DNA of 64,000 bases, from the NCBI RefSeq assembly GCF_012272825.1, contig NZ_JAAWWS010000166.1, positions 37,836-101,835 on the forward strand. Direction: 5' to 3'. Of the stretch, positions 16,201 to 24,002 are shown in pieces (the first letter of the stretch is position 1; each line of letters opens with the position of its first letter). This stretch comes from Wenzhouxiangella sp. XN79A. GTDB lineage: Bacteria; Pseudomonadota; Gammaproteobacteria; Xanthomonadales; Wenzhouxiangellaceae. Made by a program: the position numbers and the translations under genes. A model generated the notes under the pieces. The model worked only from the letters and a program-made list of their open reading frames with translations, was not told the origin of the DNA and did no database searches.

Positions 16201-17197
16201 CGATATCGAGATCGACGGTCTGCGTCAACCGCTCGGGGTCGACGGCATGAATGAACGCGGCTCGATGGGTTCGCGAATCGCCGATCAGCGTCAGAACCAG
16301 AATCCAGTCGACGAGATCGTCGTCGAGCATACGGAGTGCACGAGCGTGCACCGTTCGAAGGTTGCGGACGAACGCCAAGCGATGACCGCTCCGCGCCAGG
16401 CCGCGGAACAGGGCGAAGGTACGCTCGTCGAGACTGCCTCCGACCCGTTCTTCGATCGCGAAGGTAAGCTGGCGGCTCAGCATGCGCCATTCTTCCGCAG
16501 TAAGCTGCGCGGCCTGGTCGACCGAATGGACCAGACGGCGGAAGAACTCGAAATCGAGCGCGTGGTGCCGAAGCGGGCGCAGCCGCGCCCAGCCGTTCAA
16601 CCAGGCGTTCAGCTCCTCGCCGATCGCATCGGCATCCTCTCGTTCGCTCAGACCGGCTTCCGAGAGCGCTTGCGCAACGATCGCTTCGGGCTCACGCAGC
16701 TTTCTGCGGGCGGTCAGACGGTCGACCGCTCCGCGCACGTCCCGGAGAGCAGCGTGCAGAAGCATCGATTGCTGACGTGTGAGCACCGCACCCAGGCGGC
16801 CCTGGACCATGTTCAGCGCAAGCACTGCCGGACCGGGCGGCAGTGCTTCGAGCAGGCGCTCCGCGGCGGGCATCAGGTCGAGTCCACCGGGTCGGCGCCC
16901 CGAGACGCGTGCCTCGATTTCGTCCAGGCACTCCCGGAGCATCTCCGTGGCCTTGCGGAGATCGACGTCACCGATCTTCGCCTGCAGCGCTTCGTTGCGA
17001 CTGAACTCGATGACGAGCTTGCCGCGTTCTTCGGCCAGCACAGCGCTGAGTCCTGCGCCTTCACGGTCGAGAAGATAGGTCTCGCAGCAGGACAGGGCGT
17101 GGGGTTCGAACAGACGGGCCGCTTTCTTGTCGTGCGCGGCGGCCGATGACTTCGTCGCCGCGGCGGCAGCATTCTGAAGGGTGGCGTCGAGGTTCAT
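13205..17197 (-). CDS. Very large helical protein of unknown function (1330 aa)
   Basis: A 1330-residue soluble protein, predicted almost wholly alpha-helical and rich in Ala, Arg, Leu and Glu. I recognise no catalytic motif, nucleotide-binding loop or membrane segment. An N-terminal 'HALSCCETYLLDREG' carries a Cys pair. Repeated helix pairs of 30-50 residues along its length suggest a HEAT/TPR-like or helical-bundle scaffold. The start at 17197 overlaps the bilin reductase stop (ATGA), and its own end overlaps the ferredoxin start, so it is co-translated with both. A scaffold for the pigment proteins is a guess. Repeats of a globin-like unit should be tested by profile search. Confidence 0.8.
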   Translation of the reverse strand: MNLDATLQNAAAAATKSSAAAHDKKAARLFEPHALSCCETYLLDREGAGLSAVLAEERGKLVIEFSRNEALQAKIGDVDLRKATEMLRECLDEIEARVSGRRPGGLDLMPAAERLLEALPPGPAVLALNMVQGRLGAVLTRQQSMLLHAALRDVRGAVDRLTARRKLREPEAIVAQALSEAGLSEREDADAIGEELNAWLNGWARLRPLRHHALDFEFFRRLVHSVDQAAQLTAEEWRMLSRQLTFAIEERVGGSLDERTFALFRGLARSGHRLAFVRNLRTVHARALRMLDDDLVDWILVLTLIGDSRTHRAAFIHAVDPERLTQTVDLDIDELREFFDTLLNKIRPGHERYELDWLHDVAERLCLLLEDVRELAAWRGAADRESAGFASTIAAEVSERLPTEDATRTLQQLMNVIARSVTAADQSADAEQNFRRYAALLAGSESERPIWRSTQRIAAQLSRIDQPLSSTAGARLHGVLRALSQFEVARSAGAADFREVWAAVSMDWAPLAAEYIDRALGAEREVSGPGLVEFASDDVVAGRTRPETVVEFFESGIVERVASSLNLDREDVAAMIDRGMNESTVLRLWTMQNELAAELAGTDERARQRFRRIITLLARLPGNKTPRVDEEWQIWIVPEVHWLLRHDFPAQADCWKSLTDALQANLSAEQQRGIAQFFHSLLGLGTRAASASRSAVPDRALATPPIGDSSGASEPFQHAVQHLLARFNDAEAPDWQSAWMAALDRHGDFKIAVQDILPIVGSAIGARGFSIVAEELQQLEGKLAAELEAPAAALWIQLLGELRAIARRITIGRCWSDDAGLLGRRALSAAADAAGIAGSLPAALPNALVDSVRHMGDLLASETEPLIALELPRYWLASVLPIEGGDPDFPVRFAAALAKETSARVPDECQAAVVGWTSHLGQAASHLSNCRVFAERILQAEEHLFTEDKASEAEWRSFLGGMVVAASLGDWRGGRAELCQTLVDATPTVAGLPPETWKSSSAALIKRLREALDERLLPELIACQTEIGKALVARQQLNALDSVESDVRGWCRGRAVRGEQRLWQHFVVASRRTFGMAHQSFIDVSQLNDWPLPDETTVKSQMNLLRAALHSASSADPNALRGGLLKRSVPKIAEHSIEAVRASARDYAFAVARGDDFGQRSALVQLCARPLADWSFDDVQRFAETIDASIYRQSSTEREAAEKRSSAVAQAWLAARLSSHGARWIEAMQEAGGWSTRLNRTSTATSPLDSLTLVHVLAMLALMGRISTVPTAGTRDGAGGTCRIPRIEDPAEVRRLRKMLRSHLPKNVHAFCEPVALALLSPPTGGHEHA

Positions 17198-17967
17198 AGC
17201 GCCATGCTCCGTGCTGCGACCACGGACCCATCGGCCGGGACGCTGCGCCCGTCGACGCGAGCGGGCCCGAAGTGCCAATCCTTCAGGAGTTCATCGGCGG
17301 CCTTCTGACCCATCTTGACGCCGAGCAATCGGTGGCCGGGCGAATTCTCGTAGTGGTGGAATTTGTACCGTTCGACATCTTCGTGGTCGGACCCCGAACG
17401 TCCAGCGGACAGGCTCGGATTCCAGAACGATCGGATCGTTGTGGCGAGATAGTCGTTGAAGGCCTGGCGCAGCTCCGACAGACGGGATACCTCGCAGCTT
17501 CCGTACAGCACCCATGGCATGGCGATCTCTTCGAACCACGCGGGGCGTTCACGGTTTTCCGGGAAGCGTGCCCGCCAGTATTCGCCGAGTGCGCCGAATT
17601 CACGGTCGAGACGATCGACCAGCGCCGGTTGCCGGCCGCAGACTTCGACATCGAGAATCAGCGCATGCACCCGGTCACCGAACACGACCCATTCGGCGGC
17701 GAATACCGGAAAGACCTCGGGGCTCGCCGTGGGGTAGACCATGACCGTGGCGATGTCCATGGCCGCGCCGCGGATTCGAGCATACCGACCGCACAGCCGG
17801 TCGCCGGCGATCCGCCACCCCTCGCTTTCGATCTCGAAATGCTTCGAGCCGATCGCCAGCTGCTGGTGACGGAATCGAGCCGGACGCGTTTCGTCTTCCA
17901 GATCGAACTCGGACATCTGTCCGAGGAAATCGGACCGCGTCCAGGCGACGTAATCGGAGTGCTGCAT
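17194..17967 (-). CDS. Ferredoxin-dependent bilin reductase (FDBR), divergent, PcyA/HY2 superfamily
   Basis: A 257-residue protein that lines up with FDBRs over most of its length. 'MDIATVMVYPTASPEVFPVF' corresponds to the PcyA segment around '[20 protein letters not shown]'; 'AEWVVFGDRVHALILDVE' to the next strands; 'RPAWFEEIAMPWVLYGS' to 'PPWGEIFSEYCLFIRP'; and 'GHRLLGVKMGQKAADELLKD' to the last helix 'TRRVLEKAFGEAWAERYM'. PcyA catalytic Asp105 corresponds to Glu92 here, and the His88 equivalent appears absent (near Arg61-Tyr62). The product bilin therefore cannot be predicted. It starts at ATG 17967 with AAGGGG about 9 bases upstream and is first in the operon. Function: reduction of biliverdin to a phycobilin using the operon ferredoxin. 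Confidence 0.8.
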   Translation of the reverse strand: MQHSDYVAWTRSDFLGQMSEFDLEDETRPARFRHQQLAIGSKHFEIESEGWRIAGDRLCGRYARIRGAAMDIATVMVYPTASPEVFPVFAAEWVVFGDRVHALILDVEVCGRQPALVDRLDREFGALGEYWRARFPENRERPAWFEEIAMPWVLYGSCEVSRLSELRQAFNDYLATTIRSFWNPSLSAGRSGSDHEDVERYKFHHYENSPGHRLLGVKMGQKAADELLKDWHFGPARVDGRSVPADGSVVAARSMAL

Positions 17968-18521
17968 TCGACGAACCCCCTTGGTTGCTGTGAAGGCAGA
18001 AGAGTCTTTGGATGTGAATGATTTCTCCAGAAATCGTGATGTTGAAGTGAACGACACACCGGAGCCTGTTCTTCGAACTGCAACCTCGCTGCAATGTTCG
18101 TATCGATCGCGCTTGACGGCAGCGTGACGCTGATCACCTTTTCTGGATGTCAGCCGCCAACTCCCGCCCAAGCACCGTCCAGAACCGAGACATCTCGACC
18201 GACCCTGCGATATGCTCGAGACTATGGGTACGCTACAGTTGAAACGATGAATAGCGTGAACCCGAAACGACCGCTTCACTGCTCAACCGGGGTCCATCAA
18301 CGGCTCAGCTCGTCTTCACGACGTCTCGATGGCTCCGCTGTCGCTTCGTGAATGAAGCAACCGGATACATTCGGGTCGCTACGATCGCCGGTTTTCGATC
18401 GGACTGAACGCGGTGTGCCGGCGCCCGTATCGTTGAACTCGCGCACTCGGTCCAGGCCCGCGCAACCACGATGGAAAAACATCATCGGGACCGACAACGG
18501 GCGCATGCAGGAGCACATCCA
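17968..18521. promoter_or_regulatory. Divergent intergenic region between the bilin operon and a GGDEF gene
   Basis: A 554-base region with no convincing gene on either strand. It must hold the promoter of the leftward bilin operon and that of the rightward diguanylate cyclase. No clear sigma-70 hexamer pair was found. The most obvious structure is the perfect palindrome at 18020-18035, listed separately. Confidence 0.5.
18020..18035. promoter_or_regulatory. Palindrome upstream of the bilin operon, candidate operator
   Basis: GATTTCTCCAGAAATC has perfect 7-base arms around a CC centre and lies 53-68 bases upstream of the FDBR start. A site of this size and position would fit a dimeric regulator controlling the operon. 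No regulator gene of the right type is adjacent, so the binder is unknown. Confidence 0.4.
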
Positions 18522-20174
18522 ATGACGCATCAGACCGTACCGACCTCGTCCCGGGTTCTTTCGATCATCGGCGCAGCGCTGCTGGCTGCAATGGTGGCGG
18601 CCGAGGCCGCTCCCGGGTCGGATCCCCTTTCGACACTCCGGGACGCGATCGAACGGCACGAACGCGACGGCGACTACCGATCGATGATCCTGGCGGCGGT
18701 GGAACTCCGGGACACCGCAAGGGCACCGGAGGATCGCATCCATGCCCAGCGTTCGCTGGGCCGCGGTTATGCGCTGCTCGGCGACCAGGACCGAGCGGTC
18801 GAAGCGCTGAGCGAAGCGATGGGACAGGTCCGTCCCGGCATGTCGCCGACGCTGCTGGCCGAGCTCTATCGTGACACCGCCGGAATGCTCGGCGAACTCG
18901 GGCGTTACGAACAGGCCTTGTCGCTGGTCGAGCGGGGGCTCGGCGCGCTGCGTGAAGAAAACGAGCCCGACCTGGAAGCTGCGCTGCTGGTGATGCGCGG
19001 CTCGATCCTGGGGGCGCTGGGCCGTCTCGACGAAGCGATGGCCAGCATCGAGCAGGCCATGGACCGACCGCTGTCGACGCCCCGCCAGGAGATCATGCGG
19101 CGCAACAATCTGGGCATGATCCACAAGTGGCGCGGCGAGCTGGAGCCGGCGCTATCGGCGTTCGAAGCGGTGTACCGGCAAGCCTTGGAGGCCGGCAGCG
19201 AACAGCTGATCGTCTATGGCCTGCTGGAGCTCGGCGACGTCGAGCGGCTGCTGGGCAATCGCAGCGATGCGCGAATGCACCTCGAGGACGCGCTCGGGCG
19301 CGCCGAAGCCGCCGGCGAGGAGCGCTGGCAGTTGTTCGCCCACAACTACCTCGCAGAGCTCGAAGCCGAGCAGGGCAACGCCGAGGCCGAGGCCCGTCAC
19401 CGCGACGCGGTGGCCGCCATCCGGTCTGCACTGCAGGGCCAGGCCGTCGAGAACCGGGCGCGGGTGCTGGAAGTCAGTCTCGAAGTGCTCGAGCGCGAAC
19501 GCGAGATCGAGCAACTGCGGATGGAACGCGCGCTGCAGGAAGTCCAGCTGGAACGAGGTCGAACGCTGATCCTGCTGGCCGCGATCGCCGGAGTGCTGCT
19601 GCTGTTTGCCCTATGGCTGGCCGTGCAGCAGAGCCGGGTGCGCGCATCGGCCAACCGCGAGCTGGATCAGCTGGCCAACACCGACACCCTGACCGGCCTG
19701 CGCAATCGACGGTACTTCATCGACCACCTGCGTCGACGCATGACCGACGAAACGGTTCGCGGTGCACTGATCCTGATCGATGTCGATCGGTTCAAGCGGG
19801 TCAACGACGACCACGGCCACGAGGTCGGCGACGTCGTACTGAGAGACGTCGCGCAGCGGATCCAGGCCATGATGCGCAGCGAGGACACCGTCGCCCGCTG
19901 GGGCGGTGAGGAGTTCCTGGCCTTCCTGCCGAAGTGCACGGCAGACGCGGCGCTGCAGGTCGCGGAGCGGATTCGCGAAGCCATCGATTCCACGCCGGTG
20001 ATCCACGACGACGCGACGCTGTCGGTCACCGCGACGCTGGGCGTGGCCGAGATCGGCGATGACGGGGACTTCGAGCGCGCACTTCGAGATGCCGACCATG
20101 CGCTCTACCGGGGCAAACAGAGCGGCCGGAACTGCGTGCGGATCGCAACGCCGGACCGGTCAGCGATGTCCTGA
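18522..20174 (+). CDS. Diguanylate cyclase with periplasmic TPR domain
   Basis: A 550-residue membrane protein. An N-terminal signal sequence (about 10-30) is followed by a periplasmic TPR array (about 40-310), a coiled coil ('EREREIEQLRMERALQEVQL'), a transmembrane helix (about 347-372) and a GGDEF domain. The active site is 'WGGEEF' (GGEEF at 461-465), intact, so it should make cyclic di-GMP. A product-inhibition I-site RxxD ('RSED') lies five residues before it. I chose the ATG at 18522 with GGAG upstream over 18471, which has none. It diverges from the bilin operon across 554 bases. A shared light- or redox-related output is possible but unproven. Confidence 0.9.
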   Translation: MTHQTVPTSSRVLSIIGAALLAAMVAAEAAPGSDPLSTLRDAIERHERDGDYRSMILAAVELRDTARAPEDRIHAQRSLGRGYALLGDQDRAVEALSEAMGQVRPGMSPTLLAELYRDTAGMLGELGRYEQALSLVERGLGALREENEPDLEAALLVMRGSILGALGRLDEAMASIEQAMDRPLSTPRQEIMRRNNLGMIHKWRGELEPALSAFEAVYRQALEAGSEQLIVYGLLELGDVERLLGNRSDARMHLEDALGRAEAAGEERWQLFAHNYLAELEAEQGNAEAEARHRDAVAAIRSALQGQAVENRARVLEVSLEVLEREREIEQLRMERALQEVQLERGRTLILLAAIAGVLLLFALWLAVQQSRVRASANRELDQLANTDTLTGLRNRRYFIDHLRRRMTDETVRGALILIDVDRFKRVNDDHGHEVGDVVLRDVAQRIQAMMRSEDTVARWGGEEFLAFLPKCTADAALQVAERIREAIDSTPVIHDDATLSVTATLGVAEIGDDGDFERALRDADHALYRGKQSGRNCVRIATPDRSAMS

Positions 20175-20260
20175 TCGCGCTCGCCGGAGCGCGCGGAGCC
20201 GCCGCTCGGTCCACGACATCCATCGATTGCGTGCAGCGACCGGACCAGCTGCGCCCGGTC

Positions 20261-20288
20261 AAAAAAAGAGCGGCCCGGTTCAGGCCGC
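20261..20288 (-). terminator. Rho-independent terminator for the leftward gene at 20389-20931
   Basis: On the minus strand GCGGCC, a 7-base loop and GGCCGC are followed after TC by seven T residues. It lies about 100 bases past the stop of the exported NTF2-like gene. Confidence 0.75.
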
Positions 20289-20388
20289 CCAAGCGCATCG
20301 GTCGGGGACGGGTTCACGGTTGTCGGCGTGCCCCGGGGCAGCGCTGAACCATCGTCTGCCCGCCGACCGGGCAGACGACGCACCCGGT

Positions 20389-20931
20389 TCATTCCGGGGC
20401 GTAGGGCAGCGACGAATGATGCAGGTTGATCTTCAGGTCGCCGTTGTCGTCCAGCAGGTAGCCGAAGGTGTACTCGACCTTGGTTTCCGAACCGTCGGGA
20501 CCGGTGAAGTAGTAGTTCCCCATGGCCATGGCCGAGTCATGGTCGGTGTAGATGCCGTTGTTCTCCCAGCGCACGTTGGTCCAGCCGGAGATCGCAAAGC
20601 CCTTGTCTTCGCTGCCTTCCTCGCCGATGAAGTAGGTCAGCGCCTCGTCGAAGGTCTCGCGAAACTGGTCCCGGGCCGCCAGCGTCGGCTTGAACATGAC
20701 GTCGCTCAGACCGTAGGCATACAGCGTGTCGATGTGTTCGGTGGCACGGGCCGCGTAGTCGCCACCTTCGGCGTGGACCGCGGAAATCGCCACGATGCCC
20801 GCGCCCCATTCCTGCTGGGCGGCAAGCACGTCCTGTTCGGTGATTTCAGCCAACGCGCTCATCGAGTACAGCGATGCAGCCGTGGCGATCGCTGCGATCC
20901 GCAGCGGATTGTTCAGCCTCTGACTCGTCAT
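20389..20931 (-). CDS. Exported SnoaL/NTF2-like (DUF4440-type) protein
   Basis: A 180-residue secreted protein. The signal peptide ends in 'SMSALA' (cleavage near residue 28). The mature part has the alternating helix-strand pattern of NTF2/SnoaL-like proteins: 'GGDYAARATEHIDTLYAYG', then strands 'AMGNYYFTGPDG' and 'KVEYTFGYLLDDNGDLKI'. No catalytic set is recognisable. The ATG at 20931 has AAGGAGA 10 bases upstream; a longer reading from 21000 is unsupported. It stands alone with its own terminator. The cavity fold suggests small-ligand binding; function unknown. Confidence 0.7.
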   Translation of the reverse strand: MTSQRLNNPLRIAAIATAASLYSMSALAEITEQDVLAAQQEWGAGIVAISAVHAEGGDYAARATEHIDTLYAYGLSDVMFKPTLAARDQFRETFDEALTYFIGEEGSEDKGFAISGWTNVRWENNGIYTDHDSAMAMGNYYFTGPDGSETKVEYTFGYLLDDNGDLKINLHHSSLPYAPE

Positions 20932-21139
20932 GTCTGGACGTCTCCTTGATTCAACCAGGGTCCGTATCGGACCAGTGAATAGAATGATATAACATTTCAT
21001 TCAAGGCGGCGCCCGATGCGACGGAAAACGCGATCGTCGAGCCCTGTACGGTTCGATAGGAGTTGTCGAAGCCCCGGGGAAACGCCAACAGGCGGGCGCT
21101 GCGGTGAGGCCGTCATCGAAAAGCCTTCCGGGCCGCTCG

Positions 21140-21169
21140 CGAGCCGGTGAGCGGCCGCGCACCGGCTCG
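21140..21169 (-). terminator. Strong GC hairpin downstream of the DUF1501 gene
   Basis: CGAGCCGGTG at 21140-21149 pairs perfectly with CACCGGCTCG at 21160-21169 around a 10-base loop, starting 14 bases past the DUF1501 stop. There is no T-tract, so it may be a 3' stabilising hairpin rather than a classic terminator. Confidence 0.45.
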
Positions 21170-21182
21170 CCCGTCCAGCGGG

Positions 21183-22406
21183 TCAGGAAACGCTTCGCCC
21201 GGCCCCGGACCGGCGCTTCGCCGCACCTGCCGCCGGGCGGAACAGGCCAAGGCCAGGACCCGGCGTCCAGCCGCCGAGGATGGCGGTCGGATCGATGACG
21301 CCGAGCCGGTCGACCAGCAGCTCGGCCAGCACCTGGCGGTAGTCGGTGGTCACCCGGAGGTCCTGGCCGTCGGACAGGTCGCCCGGGCCGAGGCCCGGCC
21401 AGTCGCCGAAGACCTGGCCGCCATGGACGTTGCCGCCGGCGGCGAACATCACGCCGCCGTGGCCGTGGTCGGTGCCCAGCGAGGCGTTCTCGCGCACCCG
21501 GCGGCCGAACTCGGTCATGACCACGACCGTCGTCGTGTCCCAGGCCGGGCCGATGTCCTCGCGGAAGGCGGCCAGCGCGCCGCCGAGGTCGGCCAGCAGC
21601 GGGTCGATCTGCTCGGCCTGGTCGTCGTGGTGGTCCCAGCCGCCGCTGTCGATGGCCGCGACCTGCAGGCCGACCTCGGCCTTGATCAGCCGCGCGCAGT
21701 CGGCCAGGCCCGCGCCGAGCTGGCCCTGCGGATAGTCGGCGCCGGGCGGGAGCGCCGCAGCCGGGCCCAGCGCATCGGCGGCCTGGAACACGCCGGTGGC
21801 CGTCGGCATCAGCAGGGGATCGCCGGCATAGGCCGCCAGCAGCGCCGAGCGGTCGAGCGGGCCCAGTGCGAGCTGGAACTCGTCGATCCGACCGATCGCC
21901 AGCGCGTCGACCGGACCGGTCATCGACTTCGGCACCGCCGCATCGAGCGAGACGACGGATAGCGGATCGGATGGCGCCAGCTCGGCCAGGTAGCGGCCGA
22001 TCCAGCCGTCGGCCGGTTTCAGGTCGCCGGCATCGACGCCCAGCTCCATCGTGGCCTGGGCCTCGAAGTGGGAGCGTTCGGCGGTCTTGAGACCACTGGC
22101 GTGGATCACGGCCAGGTCGCCGGCATCGAACAGGTCCTTGAGGCCACCGGCGGCCGGGTGCAGGCCGAAGAAGCCGTCCAGCGGCAGGGCCTCGGCCTCG
22201 CCCACCGCCAGCGTCGGACGGACGTCGAAATAGGCCGGTTCGCCGAGCGGCGGACAGACGGTCAGTCCATCGGTGCCGCCGCGCAGGTAGATCGCGATCA
22301 GCCGATCGCCGCCGGTGGCGCCCTTGGCCGCCGACCAGGCCCAGCGCGGCGCCAGCGCGGCCCCGCCGGTCAGCGCGGCGGTGTGCAGGAAGGTGCGTCG
22401 TTTCAT
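21183..22406 (-). CDS. DUF1501 family exported protein
   Basis: A 407-residue protein with a twin-arginine signal ('MKRRTFLHTAALTGGAALAP') and the DUF1501 body, a sulfatase/alkaline-phosphatase-like fold: 'AIYLRGGTDGLTVCPP', 'SGGWDHHDDQ', 'VVVMTEFGRRVREN' and 'GTDHGHGGVMFAAGG'. The conserved Asp/His residues in the last three motifs are likely metal ligands. It follows the DUF1800 gene with a 16-base gap. DUF1800-DUF1501 pairs are widespread in aerobic bacteria; they probably work together in the periplasm, but the substrate is not known. Confidence 0.9.
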   Translation of the reverse strand: MKRRTFLHTAALTGGAALAPRWAWSAAKGATGGDRLIAIYLRGGTDGLTVCPPLGEPAYFDVRPTLAVGEAEALPLDGFFGLHPAAGGLKDLFDAGDLAVIHASGLKTAERSHFEAQATMELGVDAGDLKPADGWIGRYLAELAPSDPLSVVSLDAAVPKSMTGPVDALAIGRIDEFQLALGPLDRSALLAAYAGDPLLMPTATGVFQAADALGPAAALPPGADYPQGQLGAGLADCARLIKAEVGLQVAAIDSGGWDHHDDQAEQIDPLLADLGGALAAFREDIGPAWDTTTVVVMTEFGRRVRENASLGTDHGHGGVMFAAGGNVHGGQVFGDWPGLGPGDLSDGQDLRVTTDYRQVLAELLVDRLGVIDPTAILGGWTPGPGLGLFRPAAGAAKRRSGAGRSVS

Positions 22407-22422
22407 GTCGATTCCTCCGGGC

Positions 22423-23793
22423 TCAGCGCCACTGGGCGTCGGGGCCGGCCAGCAGCCACGCGGCCATGGACGGCACGCGATCGGCCGCGGGCAGGCCGTT
22501 GGCGTAGCGGATCAGGATGCGCCGGGTCCGGGCGGTGACGCCGGCCGGCGCCAGGCCGTCGATCAGCACCGTGGCCGCATCGCTGATGCGCGCCTCCTCG
22601 GCGGCGGCGCGCAGCAGCGGCGAGCCGTCGACGAGCCGGCGTGCCCAGTCGTAGGCGGAGTTGAAGCGGACCAGGAAGCCGGTGGTCGACTGCCAGTGCT
22701 CGCGCTCGTCGGGGTACCCGTCCGGGGCCGGCCAGCCGAACGGGACCTGGCCGGAGGCGTTCAGGGCATCGTAGATCGCACCGAGGATGTCGACGCCGGG
22801 ATCGGGCTGCAGCCGGCGCAGCACGCCGGCGGTGAATTCGTTCGGGCGCTTGAGCTTCAGCGCCATGGTGTCGGCGACCTGCGGGTTCAGCAGCAGCGCG
22901 CGCAGGACGGTCTTGACGTCGCCGCCCGAATCGAGAAAGGCGTCGGCGACGCTGTCGATCACGGCCTGCTCGGGCAGGTCGGCGACGAAGCGACGGGCCA
23001 GCTTGGTGGCGATGAAGCGCGCGGTGGACGGATGCTCGGCCAGCCGGTTCAGCAGGTTGCGCCCCTGCGCCACGCCCTCGCCCGGCACCGGTTCGCCGAG
23101 CACCGTCTTGCCGCCGTCGTCGTGGGTGGAGGGGTCGAAGGCGAAATACGCCGGCGGCCGGATCGTCCATCCGGTGAATACCCGGGCGACTTCCTTGACG
23201 TCGTCTTCGGTGTAGCCACCGTCCACGCCCAGCGTGTGCAGCTCCATCAGCTCGCGGGCATAGTTCTCGTTCGGCCCCTCGGCGGTGTTGGTGGCGTTAT
23301 CGAGATAGTCGAGCATGGCCGGACTGGCCGCACTGTTGCGGAGCAGGTCGACGAAGCGGGTCATCGCCAGCGGCCGCACCATGTCGCGGTCTTCGAGGAA
23401 CTTGTAGTAGCTGCCGACCACCCCGCTGGCCGGGACGTTGAAATGATCCGACCAGAACTCCACCATCCGCTCGTAGAGCTGGCGCGGGCTGAACGCGCGC
23501 CGGATCATCGTCGCGATGGTCAGGTCGCGCTGGGCCGCGCCGAAATCCTGCTCGACGAAGATCTGCCGGGCCAGCTCTTCCGGCGTCATCGACAGCGTCG
23601 GCAGTGCGTCGCGCAGCAGGTCTTCGAGGGGTCCGTCGTCGATCGCTTCCGGCGCCAGCTGCCATTCGACGAAGGCCTCGTAGCCCATCTGTTCGGCAAT
23701 CGACACCGTCCCGGCATCGGCGCCGTAGGTGATGCGCTCGACCAGACGCAGCACGCGGGCGCGTTCGGATTGTGGGTCCAGGACCGGAATCAT
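22423..23793 (-). CDS. DUF1800 family protein
   Basis: A 456-residue DUF1800 protein. Family blocks present are 'ERITYGADAGTVSIAEQMGY' near the N-terminus, 'ERMVEFWSDHFNV' and 'GPNENYARELMELHTLGV' near the middle, and 'VARVFTGWTI' just after. The ATG at 23793 is preceded by GAGGAAAC; a reading that begins at 23979 would add 62 unlikely residues. No signal peptide is seen on this start, although partner DUF1501 proteins are exported. It sits 16 bases before the DUF1501 gene and diverges from the glutathionyl-hydroquinone reductase gene. Confidence 0.88.
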   Translation of the reverse strand: MIPVLDPQSERARVLRLVERITYGADAGTVSIAEQMGYEAFVEWQLAPEAIDDGPLEDLLRDALPTLSMTPEELARQIFVEQDFGAAQRDLTIATMIRRAFSPRQLYERMVEFWSDHFNVPASGVVGSYYKFLEDRDMVRPLAMTRFVDLLRNSAASPAMLDYLDNATNTAEGPNENYARELMELHTLGVDGGYTEDDVKEVARVFTGWTIRPPAYFAFDPSTHDDGGKTVLGEPVPGEGVAQGRNLLNRLAEHPSTARFIATKLARRFVADLPEQAVIDSVADAFLDSGGDVKTVLRALLLNPQVADTMALKLKRPNEFTAGVLRRLQPDPGVDILGAIYDALNASGQVPFGWPAPDGYPDEREHWQSTTGFLVRFNSAYDWARRLVDGSPLLRAAAEEARISDAATVLIDGLAPAGVTARTRRILIRYANGLPAADRVPSMAAWLLAGPDAQWR

Positions 23794-24002
23794 CGAAACC
23801 GTTTCCTCGGCAGGGCTCGAAAGGCACAACGTCGACCGGCGCGGATCGGTTGACAGCCGACCGGAACATGCTCCGACCCTACCCTCCCGCACCGCCGCGG
23901 CGCAAGCGAGCACGACGCCGAGCACCGCCGGGATTGTTACACTTGAAACCATCTCGCGCGATCCACGTGGATCGCCCAACCCGCATCACGAGGAGTGCAC
24001 GC

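Noticed and set aside
22315..23853. 512-codon plus-strand open frame
   Set aside because: It is opposite the well-supported DUF1800 gene.
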